From NCBI GenBank assembly GCA_030998225.1, contig JAPYXD010000755.1, forward strand, positions 3,769,501-3,833,500: a stretch of DNA of 64,000 nucleotides, given 5' to 3'. Of the stretch, positions 21,151 through 34,808 are shown piece after piece. The translations under genes were made by a program, and so were the position numbers. Origin of the DNA: Diplolepis rosae. Its lineage: Eukaryota > Arthropoda > Insecta > Hymenoptera > Diplolepididae. The notes below the pieces were generated by a model. The model ran no database searches. It was not told where the DNA came from and saw only the letters and a program-made list of their open reading frames with translations. Position 1 is the stretch's first letter. Every line of letters starts with the position of its first letter.

Positions 21151-22553
21151 ACAAAAATATTTTTGTAACCTGTCCTATGCTTTACATGTAGAATGCGTTA
21201 GTATATTTCGGAGCCCCTTCAACTCTCCCATGAATCCCGCACTGCAGATTGTACCCATCAGCATTATGTGCCGATAGTTTTACAACCGGAATTTCCCAAG
21301 AAAATTTTCTTCCAGCATTACCTTAATTTTCCATCATTTAAGTTTCAACCCTCACAAAAAGTGTATCCATAAGTGTATCTGAAACGAGTGAACGAACACA
21401 GAGTTCCAGATTTCCAGAGTTAACGTGAAAAGTAAGTTTTAAAATATTTTTTTAAATTGATATATAAATATAAATGACATATTTTGAAAATATTGCGGAG
21501 CTTCAAATTTTATTTAATGTAATATTAATAAATTAAAATTAATTAGGTGAGTTTGACCGATCGAAAGACCTGGGCGAGAATCCCAGCGCAGTCGAAAGCG
21601 TCTTTTTTTCCACAGAAAGAGTTTCAAATTCTTTAAATATTATTAATCGATTTTTTACAATCAAGTCGCTGTTTTTCGTACAAAGGGCATAGCCGGGTTT
21701 CTATGTGAAATTGGCCTTAAGACCAAATCAAATTTCGCATCAACCACATGGAAAGGGTTAGGCAAGAGATTATTTTGCCAAATTTTCAGATCATTATATG
21801 CCATTTTAAATGAGTAATGGCGAATTTTACTATTTTAGTTTTTTTCTTTTTTTAGCTAAACTCATCATAGGAAAATTTTGAAAAAAATCAGGTTTGTTTT
21901 TTCCAATAGAAGACACTTTTTTAAATTTTTGCACATTTTTTGATGGATAACTCGAAATGCAAAAAAATCGCGAAAATTTTTGCACGCAATTTTGTTCATG
22001 TTTGAATTGCGCGACCACACTTTTAAATTATTCTACTCATTAGTTACCTATCGATAATTGAAACAGAATTTTTGCAGATTTTTGCAAGGTTCAAGTATAC
22101 GAAATGCATTTTTATTTATTCTTAAATTTTTCAATTTAAAGCATTAATTGATCTTTCTCTTCTGTTTTTCAGTATGCTCTTAGACATAAATCCCATCCAA
22201 GGACACAAAAGAAATGGAAAGTACCAAAAATTAGCCAGAGATACCAAGGCAGGGAAATTAATAGAAAATGTTGTAGGCTTCCGCACCAATTTATAATTTG
22301 ATTTTTATTTTCAATAATAATAATATGTACATTTAAAGAATTTGAAAATACTTCTGTGAAGAAAAAGACGTTTTCGACTTTAATTTGAAATAAGATGTAT
22401 AAGTAAACAAAATGAACTTTATAATTTATAAAAAAATTCATTAAATCCGTATTTTTATTTCCCACTTAAATTATAGAGGATATTTTGGGAAATTCCCAGT
22501 TTTTGGGGAATACACCCCAAAAAATAAGTAGAGGAAATTTCCACAATAATTTT
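21151..22553. other. Non-satellite AT-rich spacer, no gene seen
   Basis: No domain-bearing frame. CTGGGCGAGAATCCCAG at about 21568-21584 can form a 5-bp stem with a 7-base loop like a tRNA T-arm, but the rest of a tRNA is absent. Minus-strand frames at 21830-22018 and 22169-22465 are lysine- or aromatic-rich and without motifs. Confidence 0.5.
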
Positions 22554-22744
22554 GGAACATTCCAAATTTTTAGGTAATATTCCCCAAATATTTAGGAAAA
22601 TTCCTAATTTTTGGGGGATATTCCCCAAAAATATGTGGAGGAAGGTTCCAATACAGTCTTGGAAAATTCCAAATTTTTAGGAAATATTCCCCAAATATAT
22701 AGGAAAATTCCTAATTTTGGGGTAATATCCCCAAAAATATGTGG
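22554..22744. repeat. 107-bp tandem repeat, about two copies
   Basis: GGAAnATTCCAAATTTTTAGG occurs at 22554 and 22661, with AATATTCCCCAAATAT, TAGGAAAATTCCTAATTTT and CCCCAAAAATATGTGG following in both. The composition matches the 163-bp repeat at 20.23 kb, so the two are probably related. Confidence 0.8.
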
Positions 22745-23580
22745 GATTCTTAGCAGTATAAGAATTTTTATGAAGTGGCCAAGCAATATGCGAGATTTCC
22801 GGACTCTGAATTTAAGTAAGGTGGCCAAGTAATGCGCGAGTTCAATGGACCTTAGAACTGATATAAATACATAAATGGCCGCGTGATACGCGAGTTCAAT
22901 GAATTCTGTCCTGTAAAGAGTGGACAAGTAATGCGCAAATTCTTAGGAGTATAAAAATTTGTATGAAACGGCCAAGTAATACTCCAGATTTCCGGACTCT
23001 GACTTTAAGTAAGGTGTCCTAGTAATGCGCGAGTTCAATGGACCTCAGGACAGATATAAATACATAAGTGTCCGCGTGAAACGCGTGTTTAATGAATTCT
23101 GTCCTAAAAAGAGAGGCCAAGTAATGTGCGAATTCTTAGGAGTATAAGATTTTTTATAAAGTGGCCAAGTAATACGCGAGATTTCCGGACTCAGACTTTA
23201 ATAAGGTGGTCGCGTAATACACGAGTTCTAAGAATTCTGTCCTGAAAAGAGTGGCAAATAATGCGCGAATTCTTAGGAGTATAAGAATTTTTATAATGTG
23301 GCCAAATAATACGCGAGATCTTCGGGCTCTGACCATAGGAATCGCGGCCAAGTAATGCGCGACTTCAATGGACCTTAGGACTGATATAAATACATAAGTG
23401 GCAGCGTCATTCTCGATTTCAATGAATTTTGTCCTGAAAAGAGTGGCCAAGTAATGCGCGAATTCTTAGGAGTATAAGAATTTTTATAATTGGCCAAATA
23501 ATGCGCGAGCACTTGGAACAATGACTTTAAGGAAGGTGGCCAAGTAATGTGCGAGGTCAATAGACGTCAGGACTGATATA
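22745..23580 (-). repeat. Satellite block, minus orientation (inner)
   Basis: About four units of the 193-bp satellite as reverse complement, running up to the inversion point near 23,580. The join with the 107-bp repeat at 22,744 falls inside a unit, at the GGAGTATAAGAATTTTTAT subunit. Confidence 0.9.
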
Positions 23581-26500
23581 GTAACAAGACTGGTACTTGG
23601 CCACAATACTTAAAGTCAGAGTCCGAAGTGCTCGCGTATCACGCGGCCACTTATGTATTTATATCAGTCCTGAGATCTATTGAACTCGCGCATTACTTGA
23701 CCAATTCATAAAAATTCTTATACTCCTAAGACTTCGCGCATTAATTGGCCACTCTTCTCAGGACAGAATTCTTAGAACTCGAGTATCACGCGGCCACTTA
23801 TGTATTTATATCAGTCCTGAGGTCTATTGAAGTAGCGCAGTACTTAGCTACCTTACTAAAAGTCAGAGTCCGGAAATCTTGACTATTATTTGGCCACTTT
23901 ATAAAAATTCTTATACTCCTAAGATTTCGGCATTACTTGCCACTCTTTTCAGGACAGAATTCTTAGAACTCGCGTATTACGCGGCCACTTATGTATTCAT
24001 ATCAGTCCTGAGATGTATTGAACTCGCGCATTACTTGACAAATTCATAAAAATTCTTATACTCCTAAGAATTGGCGCATTACTTGGCCACTCTTTTCAGG
24101 ACAGTCTTTGTTGAACTCGCGTATTACGCTGCCACTTATGTATTCATATTAGTCCTGAGGTCCACTGAACTCGCGCAGTACTTAGCTACCATACTTAAAG
24201 TCAGAGTCCGGAAATCTCTCTTATTAATTATCCACTTTATAAAAATTCTTATACTCCTAAAAATTCGCACATTACTTGCTACTCTTTTCAGCACAGAATT
24301 TATTGAACACGCGCATTACGCGGCCACTAATGTATTTGTATCAGTCCTGAGGTCCATTGAAGTCGCGCAATACTTAGCCCTCTTACTGAAAGTCAGAGTC
24401 CGGAAATCACGCGTATTACTTGTCGACGTTATAAAAATTCTTATCCTCCTAAGGACTCGCGCATTACTTGGCCACTCATTTCAGGAAAGAATTCGTTTAA
24501 CTCGCGTATTACGCGGCCAATTATGTATTCATATTAGTCCTGAGGTCCACTGAACTCGCGCAGTATTTAGCTACCTTACTGAAAGTCAGATTCCGGAAAT
24601 CTCGCGTATTGTTTGGCAACTTTATAAAAATTCTTATACTCCCAAGAATTCGCGCATTACTTGGACACCCTTTTTAGGAAAGAATTCTTAGTACTCGCGT
24701 ATTAGAGGGGCACTTATGTATTCATATCAGTCCTTTGGTCCATTGAACTCGCGCATTACTTAGCCACATTACTTAAAGTCAGAGTCCCGAAATATCGCGT
24801 ATTATTTGGCCACTTTATAAAAATTCTTATACTCCTAAGATTTCGGCATTACTTACCACACTTTTTAGGACAGAATACTTAGAACTCGCGTATTACGCAG
24901 CCACTTATGTATGCATATCAGTCCTGAGGTCCACTGAACTCGCGCATATTTAGCTACCTTACTGAAAGTCAGATTACGGAAATCTCGCGTATTATTTGGC
25001 AACTTTCTAAAAATTCTTATATTCCCAAGAATTCGCGCATTACTTGGACACCCTTTTTAGGAAAGAATTCTTAGTACTCGCGTATTACGGGGCCACTTAT
25101 GTATTCATATCAGTCCTGTGGTCCATGGAACTCGCGCATTACTTAGCCACCTTACTTAAAGTCAGAGTCCGGAAATATCGCGTATTATTTGGCCACTTTA
25201 TAAAAATTCTTATACTCCTAAGTATTGGCGCATTACTTGGCCACCTTACTTAAAGTCATCGTCAGAAGCAATCGCGCATTATTTGGCCACTTATAAAAAT
25301 TCTTATACTCCTAAAAATTCGCACATTACTTGCTACTCTTTTCAGCACAGAATTTATTGAACACGCGCATTACGCGGCCACTAATGTATTTGTATCAGTC
25401 CTGAGGTCCATTGAAGTCGCACAATACTTAGCCCTCTTACTGAAAGTCAGAGTCCGGAAATCACGCGTATTACTTGTCGACGTTATAAAAATTCTTATCC
25501 TCCTAAGAATTCGCGCATTACTTGGCCACTCATTTCAGGAAAGAATTTGTTTAACTCGCGTATTACGCGGCCAATTATGTATTCATATCAGTCCTGTGGT
25601 CCATTGAACTCGCACATTACTTAGCCACCTTACTTAAAGTCAGAGCCCGGAAATATTGCGTATTACCTGGCCAATTTATAAAAATTCTTGTACTTCTAAG
25701 AATTCGCGCATTACTTGGCCACTCTTTTCAGGACAAAATTCATTGAAATCGAGTATCACGCGGCCACTTATGTATTTATATCAGTCCTAAGGTCCATTGA
25801 AGTCGCGCATTACTTTGCCATCTTACTTAAAGTCAAACTCCGAAGTGATCGTGCATTATTTGGCCAATTATAAAAATTCTTATACTTCTCAGAATTCGCG
25901 CATTACTTGGAAACTCTTTTCAGGACAAAATTCATTGAAATCGAGAATGACGCTGCCACTTATGTATTTATATCAGTCCTAAGGTCCATTGAAGTCGCGC
26001 AGTATTCAGCTACCTTACTGAAAGTCAGATTCCGGAAATCTCGCGTATTGTTTGGCAACTTTATAAAAATTCTTATACTCCCAAGAATTCGCGCATTACT
26101 TGGACACCCTTTTTAGGAAAGAATTCTTAGTACTCGCGTATTACGGGGCCACTTATGTATTCATATCAGTCCTGTGGTCCATTGAACACGCGCATTACTT
26201 AGCCACCTTACTTAAAGTCAGAGTCCGGAAATATCGCGTATTATTTGGCCACTTTATAAAAATTCTTATACTCCTAAGATTTCGGCATTACTTGCCACTC
26301 TTTTTAGGACAGAATACTTAGAACTCGCGTATTACGCGGCCACTTATGTATGCATATCATTCTTGAGGTCCATTGAACTTGCGCAGTATTTAGCTACCTT
26401 ACTGAAAGTCAGATTCCGAAAATCTCGCGTATTGTTAGCCACTTTATAAATATTCTTATACTCGAAAAAATTCGCGCATTACTTGGCTACCTTATTCAGG

Positions 26501-28619
26501 TCGGGCTGCGTTCAACTTGCGTATTACGCAAGAACTGGCACATTACTTGGCCACTCTTTTCAGGACAGAATTCTTAGAACTCGCGTATTACGCGGCCACT
26601 TATGTATTCATATCAGGCCTGAGGTCCATTGAACACGCGCAGTATTTAGCTACCTTACTGAATGTCAGATTCCGGAAATCTCGCATATTATATGGCCACT
26701 TTATAAAAATTCTTATACTCCTAAGAATTCGCGCATTACTTGCCACTCTTTTCAGGATAGAATTCTTAGAACTCGCGTATTACGCGGCCACTTATGTATT
26801 TATATTAGTCTTGAGGTCCATTGAACTCGTGCATTACTTAGCCACCTTACTTAAAGTCAGAGTCCGGGAATCTCGCATATTACTTGGCCACTTTATCAAA
26901 ATTCTTATACTTCTAAGAATTCGCGCAGTACTTTGCCACTTTGTTCAGGACATAATTCATTGAACTCGCGTATCACGCTGCCAACATAAGTATTTATATC
27001 AGCCCTGAAGTTCATTGAAATCGCGCATTACTTGGCCTCCTTACTTAAGATCAGATTCCGAAGAGATCGCGCATTACTTGGAAACATTATTTAGGTCAGA
27101 CTTCGTTGAACTCGCGTCCTACGCGGCCACTCATATAACTGTATCAGTCCTGAGGTCAATTGAACTCGTCCATTATTTGGCAACCTTACTTAATGTCAGA
27201 GTCCGGAAATCTCGCGTATTACTTGGCCACTTTATAAAAATTCTTATACTCCTAAGAATTCGCCTATTACTTGGCCACTCTTTTTAGGACAAAATTTAAT
27301 GAACTCGCGTATCACGCGGCCACTTATGTATTTATATTAGTCTTGAGGTCCATTGAACTCGTGCATTAATTAGCCACCTTACTTAAAGTCAGAGTCCGGG
27401 AATCTCGTCTATTACTTGTCCACTTTATAAAAATTGTTATAATCATAAGAATTCGCTCATTACTCGGCCACTCTTTTCAGGACAGAGTAATTGAACTCGC
27501 GTATCACGCGGCCACTCATATATTTATATCAGTCCTGAGGTCAATTGAACTCGTGCATTATTTTGCCACCTTACTTAATGTCAGAGTCCGGAAATCTCGC
27601 GTATTACTTGGCCACTTTATAAAAATTCTTATACTCCTAAGAATTCGCGCATTACTTGGCCACATTGTTCAGGACATAATTCAATGAACTCTCGTTTCAC
27701 GCGGCCACATACGTATTTATATCAGCCCTGAGGTTCATTAAACTCGCGCATTACTTGGCCTCCTTACTTAAAGTCAGATTCCGAAGAGATCGCGCATTCT
27801 TTGGCCACCTTATTTAGGTCAGACTTCGTTGAACTCGCGTCCTACGCGGCCACTCATATAATTATATCAGTCCAGAGGTCAATTGAACTCCCGCATTAAT
27901 TGGCCACCTTATTTCCGTCAGGTTGCGTCCAACTCGCGTATATAAATTCTTATACTACTAAGAATTCGAGCATTACTTGGCTACTTTGTTCAGGACATAA
28001 TTCATTGAACTCGCTTATCACGCGGCCACTTATGTATTTATATCAGTCCTGAGGTCAATTGAACTCGTGCATTATTTGGCAACCTTACTTAATGTCAGAG
28101 TCCGGAAATCTCGCGTATTACTTGGCCACTTTATAAAAATTCTTATACTCCTAAGAATTCGCGCATTACTTGGCCACTCTTTTCAGGACAGAATTCATTG
28201 AACTCGCGTATCACGGGGCCACTTATGTATTTATATTAGTCTTGAGGTCCATTGAACTCTCGCATTACTTGGACTCCTTACTTAAAGTAAGAGTCCGGAA
28301 ATCTCGCCTATTACTTGGCCACGTTATAAAAATTCTTATACTCCTAAGAATTCGCGCATTAGTTGCCACTCTTTTCAGGATAGAATTCTTAGAACTCGCG
28401 TATTACGCGGCAACTTATGTATTCATATCAGACCTGAGGTCCATTGAACTCGCCCTGTACTTAGCTACCTTACTTAAAGTCAGATTCCGAAAATCTCGCG
28501 TATTACTTGGCCACTTTATAAAAATTCTTATAAACATAAGAATTCGCCCATTACTCGGCCACACTTTTCAGGATAGAATTCTTAGAACTCGCGAAGTACG
28601 CAGCCACTTATTCACTCAT

Positions 28620-31600
28620 ATCAGGTCTGAGGTCCATTGAACTCGCTCAGTATTTAGCTACCTTACTGAATGTCAGATTCCGGAAATCTCGCGTATTATT
28701 TGGCCACTTTATAAAAATTCTTATATTCCTAAGAATTCGCGCATTACTTGGCCACACTTTTCAGGACAGAATTAATTGAACTCGCGTATCACGCGTCCAC
28801 ATATGTATTTATATTAGTCTTGAGGTCCATTGAACTCGTGCATTACTTAGCCACCTTACTTAAAGTCAGAGTCCGGAAATCTCGCCTATTACTTGGCCAC
28901 TTTATAAAAATTCTTATACTTCTAAGAATTCGCGCATTACTTGGCCACTTTGTTCAGGACATAATTCATTGAACTCGCGTATCACGCGGCCACATACGTA
29001 TTTATATCAGCCCTGAGGTTCATTTATCTCGCGCATTACTTGGCCTCCTTACTTAAAGTCAGATTCCGAAGAGATCGCGCATTCTTTGGCCACCTTCTCT
29101 AGGTCAGACTTCGTTGAACTCGCGTCCTACGCGGCCACTCATATACTTATATCAGTCCAGAGGTCAATTGAACTCGTCCATTACTTAGCCACCTTACTTA
29201 AAGTCAGAGTCCGGGAATCTCGCCTATTACTTGTCCACTTTATAAAAATTCATATAATTTATGAATTCGCCCATTACTCGGCCACTCTTTTCAGGACAGA
29301 AGTAATTGAACTCACGTATCACGCGGCCACTCATATATTTATATCAGTCCTGAGGTCAATTGAACTCGTGCATTATTTTGCCACCTTACTTAATGTCAGA
29401 GTCCGGAAATCTCGCGTATTACTTGGCCACTTTATAAAAATTCTCATACTCCTAAGAATTCGCCCATCACTTGGCCACTTTTTTCAGGACAGAATTCATT
29501 GAACTCGCGTATCACGGGGCCACTTATGTATTTATATTAGTCTTGAGGTCCATTGAACTTGTCCATTATTTTGCAACCTTACTTAATGTCAGTGTCCGGA
29601 AATCTCGCGTATTACTTGGCCACTTTATAAAAATTCTTATACTCCTAAGAATTCGCGCATTACTTGGCCACTTTGGTCAGGACATAATTCATTGAACTCG
29701 CGTATCACGCGGCCACTTATGTACTCATATCAGCCCTGAGGTCCATTGAACTCGCTCAGTATTTAGCTACCTTACTTAAATTCAGATTCCGGAAATCTCG
29801 CGTATTACTTGAACACTTTATAAAAATTCTTATACTCCTAAGAATTCGCGCATTACTTGGCAACTTTGTTCAGGACATAATTCAATGAACTCGCGTATTA
29901 CGCGGCAACTTATGTATTCATATCAGACCTGCGGTCCATTGAACTCGCGCAATACTTGGCCTCCTTACTTAATGTCAGATTCCGAAGAGATCCCGCATTA
30001 CTTGGCCACCTTATTTAGGTCAGACTTCGTTGAACTCGCGTCCTACGCGGCCACTCATATAATTATATCAGTCCAGAGGTCAATTGAACTCCCGCATTAA
30101 TTGGCCACCTTATTTCCGTCAGGCTGCGTTCAACTCGCGTATATAAATTCTTATACTACTAAGAATTCGAGCATTACTTGGCTACTTTGATCAGGACATA
30201 ATTCATTGAACTCGCTTATCACGCGGCCACTTATGTATTTATATCAGTCCTGAGGTCAATTGAACTCGTGCATTATTTGGCAACCTTACTTAATATCAGA
30301 TTCCGGAAATCTCGTGTATTACTTGGCCACTTTATAAAAATTCTCATACTCCTAAGAATTCGCCCATTACTTGGCCACTTTTTTCAAGACAGAATTCATT
30401 GAACTCGCGTATCACGGGGCCACTTATGTATTTATATTAGTCTTGAGGTCCATTGAACTTGTCCATTATTTTGCAACCTTACTTAATGTCAGAGTCCGGA
30501 AATCTCGCGTATTACTTGGCCACTTTATAAAAATTCTTATACTCCTAAGAATTCGCGCATTACTTGGCCACTTTGTTCAGGACATAATTCAATGAACTCG
30601 CGTATTACGTGGCAACTTATGTATTCATATCAGACCTGAGGTCCATTGAACTCGCGCATTACTTGGCCTCCTTACTTAAAGTCGGATTCCGAAGAGATCT
30701 CGCATTACTTGGCCACCTTATTTAGGTCAGACTTCGTTGAACTCGCGTCCTACGCGGCGACTTATGTATTCATATCAGTCCTGAGGTCCATTGAACTCGT
30801 CCATTATTTGGCAACCTTACTTAATGTCAGAGTCTGGAAATCTCGCGTATTACTTGGCCACTTTATAAAAATTCTCATACTCCTAAGAATTCGCGCATTA
30901 CTTGGCCACTTTTTTCAGGACAGAATTCATTGAACTCGCGTATCACGGGGCCACTTATGTATTTATATTAGTCTTGAGGTCCATTGAACTCGTCCATTAT
31001 TTTGCAACCTTACTTAATGTCAGAGTCCGGAAATCTCGCGTATTACTTGGCCACTTTATAAAAATTTTTGTACTCCTAAGAATTCGCGCAGTACTTGGTC
31101 ACTTTGTTCAGGACATAATTCATTGAACTCGCGTATCACGCGGCCACTTATGTACTCATATCAGGCCTGAGGTCCATTGAACTCGCTCAGTATTTAGCTA
31201 CCTTACTGAATGTCAGATTCCGGAAATCTCGCGTATTATTTGGCCACTTTATAAAAATTCTTATATTCCTAAGAATTCGCGCATTACTTGGCCACACTTT
31301 TCAGGACAGAATTAATTGAACTCGCGTATCACGCGTCCACATATGTATTTATATTAGTCTTGAGGTCCATTGAACTCGTGCATTACTTAGCCACCTTACT
31401 TAAAGTCAGAGTCCGGGAATCTCGCCTATTACTTGGCCACTTTATAAAAATTCTTATACTTCTAAGAATTCGCGCAGTACTTGACCACTTTGTTCAGGAC
31501 ATAATTCATTGAACTCGCGTATCACGCGGCCAACATAAGTATTTATATCAGCCCTGAAGTTCATTGAAATCACGCATTACTTGGCCTCCTTACTTAAGAT

Positions 31601-33296
31601 CAGATTCCGAAGAGATCGCGCATTACTTGGCCATATTATTTAGGTCAGACTTCGTTGAACTCGCGTCCTACGCGGCCACTCATATACTTATATCAGTCCA
31701 GAGGTCAATTGAACTCGTCCATTACTTAGCCACCTTACTTAAAGTCAGAGTCCGGGAATCTCGCCTATTACTTGTCCACTTTATAAAAATTCATATAATT
31801 TATGAATTCGCCCATTACTCGGCCACTCTTTTCAGGACAGAAGTAATTGAACTCACGTATCACGCGGCCACTCATATATTTATATCAGTCCTGAGGTCAA
31901 TTGAACTCGTGCATTATTTGGCAACCTTACTTAATGTCAGAGTCTGGAAATCTCGCGTATTACTTGGCCACTTTATAAAAATTCTCATACTCCTAAGAAT
32001 TCGCCCATCACTTGGCCACTTTTTTCAGGACAGAATTCATTGAACTCGCGTATCACGGGGCCACTTATGTATTTATATTAGTCTTGAGGTCCATTGAACT
32101 TGTCCATTATTTTGCAACCTTACTTAATGTCAGTGTCCGGAAATCTCGCGTATTACTTGGCCACTTTATAAAAATTCTTATACTTTTAAGAATTCGCGCA
32201 TTACTTGGCCACTATTTTCAGAACAGAATTCATTGAACTCGCGTATCACTCGGCCACGTATGTATTCATATTAGTCCTGAGGTCCATTGAACTCGCTCAG
32301 TATTTAGCTACCTTAATGAAGGTCAGATTCCGGAAATCTCGCGTATTATTTGGCCACTTTATAAAAATTCTTATACTCCTAAGAATTCGCGCATTACTTG
32401 GCAACTTTGTTCAGGACATAATTCAATGAACTCGCGTATTACGCGGCAACTTATGTATTCATATCAGACCTGCGGTCCATTGAACTCGCGCATTACTTGG
32501 CCTCCTTACTTAATGTCAGATTCCGAAGAGATCCCGCATTACTTGGCCACCTTATTTAGGTCAGACTTCGTTGTACTCGCGTCCTACGCGGCCACTCATA
32601 TAATTATATCAGTCCAGAGGTCAATTGAACTCCCGCATTAATTGGCCACCTTATTTCCGTCAGGCTGCGTTCAACTCGCGTATATAAATTCTTATACTAC
32701 TAAGAATTCGAGCATTACTTGGCTACTTTGATCAGGACATAATTCATTGAACTCGCTTATCACGCGGCCACTTATGTATTTATATCAGTCCTGAGGTCAA
32801 TTGAACTCGTGCATTATTTGGCAACCTTACTTAATATCAGATTCCGGAAATCTCGTGTATTACTTGGCCACTTTATAAAAATTCTCATACTCCTAAGAAT
32901 TCGCCCATTACTTGGCCACTTTTTTCAAGACAGAATTCATTGAACTCGCGTATCACGGGGCCACTTATGTATTTATATTAGTCTTGAGGTCCATTGAACT
33001 TGTCCATTATTTTGCAACCTTACTTAATGTCAGAGTCCGGAAATCTCGCGTATTACTTGGCCACTTTATAAAAATTCTTATACTCCTAAGAATTCGCGCA
33101 TTACTTGGCCACTTTGTTCAGGACATAATTCAATGAACTCGCGTATTACGTGGCAACTTATGTATTCATATCAGACCTGAGGTCCATTGAACTCGCGCAT
33201 TACTTGGCCTCCTTACTTAAAGTCGGATTCCGAAGAGATCGCGCATTACTTGGCCACCTTATTTAGGTCAGACTTCGTTGAACTCGCGTCCTATGC
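28620..33296 (+). repeat. Long-range tandem duplication in the satellite, 2541-bp offset
   Basis: Blocks at 28.62-30.75 kb recur at 31.16-33.30 kb with an offset of about 2541 bp: for example the variants at 29471/32012, 29885/32426 and 30371/32912 match in order and in their private substitutions. This is a recent unequal exchange spanning about 13 units. Confidence 0.75.
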
Positions 33297-34808
33297 GGCC
33301 ACTCATATAATTATATCAGTCCAGAGGTCAATTGAACTCCCGCATTAATTGGCCACCTTATTTCCGTCAGGCTGCGTTCAACTCGCGTATATAAATTCTT
33401 ATACTACTAAGAATTCGAGCATTACTTGGCTACTTTGTTCAGGACATAATTCATTGAACTCGCTTATCACGCGGCCACTTATGTATTTATATCAGTCCTG
33501 AGGTCAATTGAACTTGTCCATTATTTTGCAACCTTACTTAATGTCAGAGTCCGGAAATCTCGCGTATTACTTGGCCACTTTATAAAAATTCTTATACTCC
33601 TAAGAATTCGCGCATTACTTGGCCACTTTGTTCAGGACATAATTCAATGAACTCGCGTATTACGTGGCAACTTATGTATTTATATCAGTCTTGAGGTCCA
33701 TTGAACTCGCGCATTACTTGGCCTCCTTACTTAAAGTCAGATTTCGAAGAGATCGCGCATTACTTGGCCACCTTATTTAGGTCAGACTTCGTTGAACTCG
33801 CGTCCTACGCGGCCACTCATATAATTATATCAGTCCTGAGGTCCATTGAACTCGTGCATTATTTGGCAACCTTACTTAATGTCAGAGTCCGGAAATCTCG
33901 CGTATTACTTGGCCACTTTATAAAAATTTTTGTACTTCTAAGAATTCGCGCAGTACTTGGTCACTTTGTTCAGGACATAATTCATTGAACTCGCGTATCA
34001 CGCGGCCACATATGTATTTATATTAGTCTTGAGGTCCATTGAACTCGCTCAGTATTTAGCTACCTTAATGAAGGTCAGATTCCGGAAATCTCGCGTATTA
34101 TTTGGCCACTTTATAAAAATTCTTATACTCCTAAGAATTCGCGCATTACTTGGCCACTTTGTTCAGGACATAATTCAATGAACTCGCGTATTACGCGGCA
34201 ACTTATGTATTCATATCAGACCTGCGGTCCATTGAACTCGCGCATTACTTGGCCTCCTTACTTAAAGTCAGATTCCGAAGAGATCGCGCATTACTTGGCC
34301 ACCTTATTTAGGTCAGACTTCGTTGAACTCGCGTTCTACGCGGCCACTCATATAATTATATCAGTCCAGAGGTCAATTGAACTCCCGCATTAATTGGCCA
34401 CCTTATTTCCGTCAGGCTGCGTTCAACTCGCGTATATAAATTCTTATACTACTAAGAATTCGAGCATTACTTGGCTACTTTGTTCAGGACATAATTCATT
34501 GAACTCGCTTATCACGCGGCCACTTATGTATTTATATCAGTCCTGAGGTCCAATGAACTCGTCCATTATTTTTCACCCTTACTTAAAGTCAGATTCCGAA
34601 AAGATGGCGCATTACTTGGCCACCTTATTTAGGTCAGACGTCGTTGAACTCGCGTCCTATTCGGCTACTTATATACTCATATCAGCCCTGAGGTCAATTG
34701 AACTCCCGCATTAATTGGCCACCGTAATTAAATTCAGAGTCCGGAAATCTCGCGTATTACTTGAACACTTTATAAAAACTCTCATACTCCTAAGAATTCG
34801 CCCATTAC

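Noticed and set aside
21560..21600. tRNA-like T-arm CTGGGCGAGAATCCCAG
   Set aside because: No acceptor stem, D-arm or anticodon arm at the right distance, and the loop lacks TTC.
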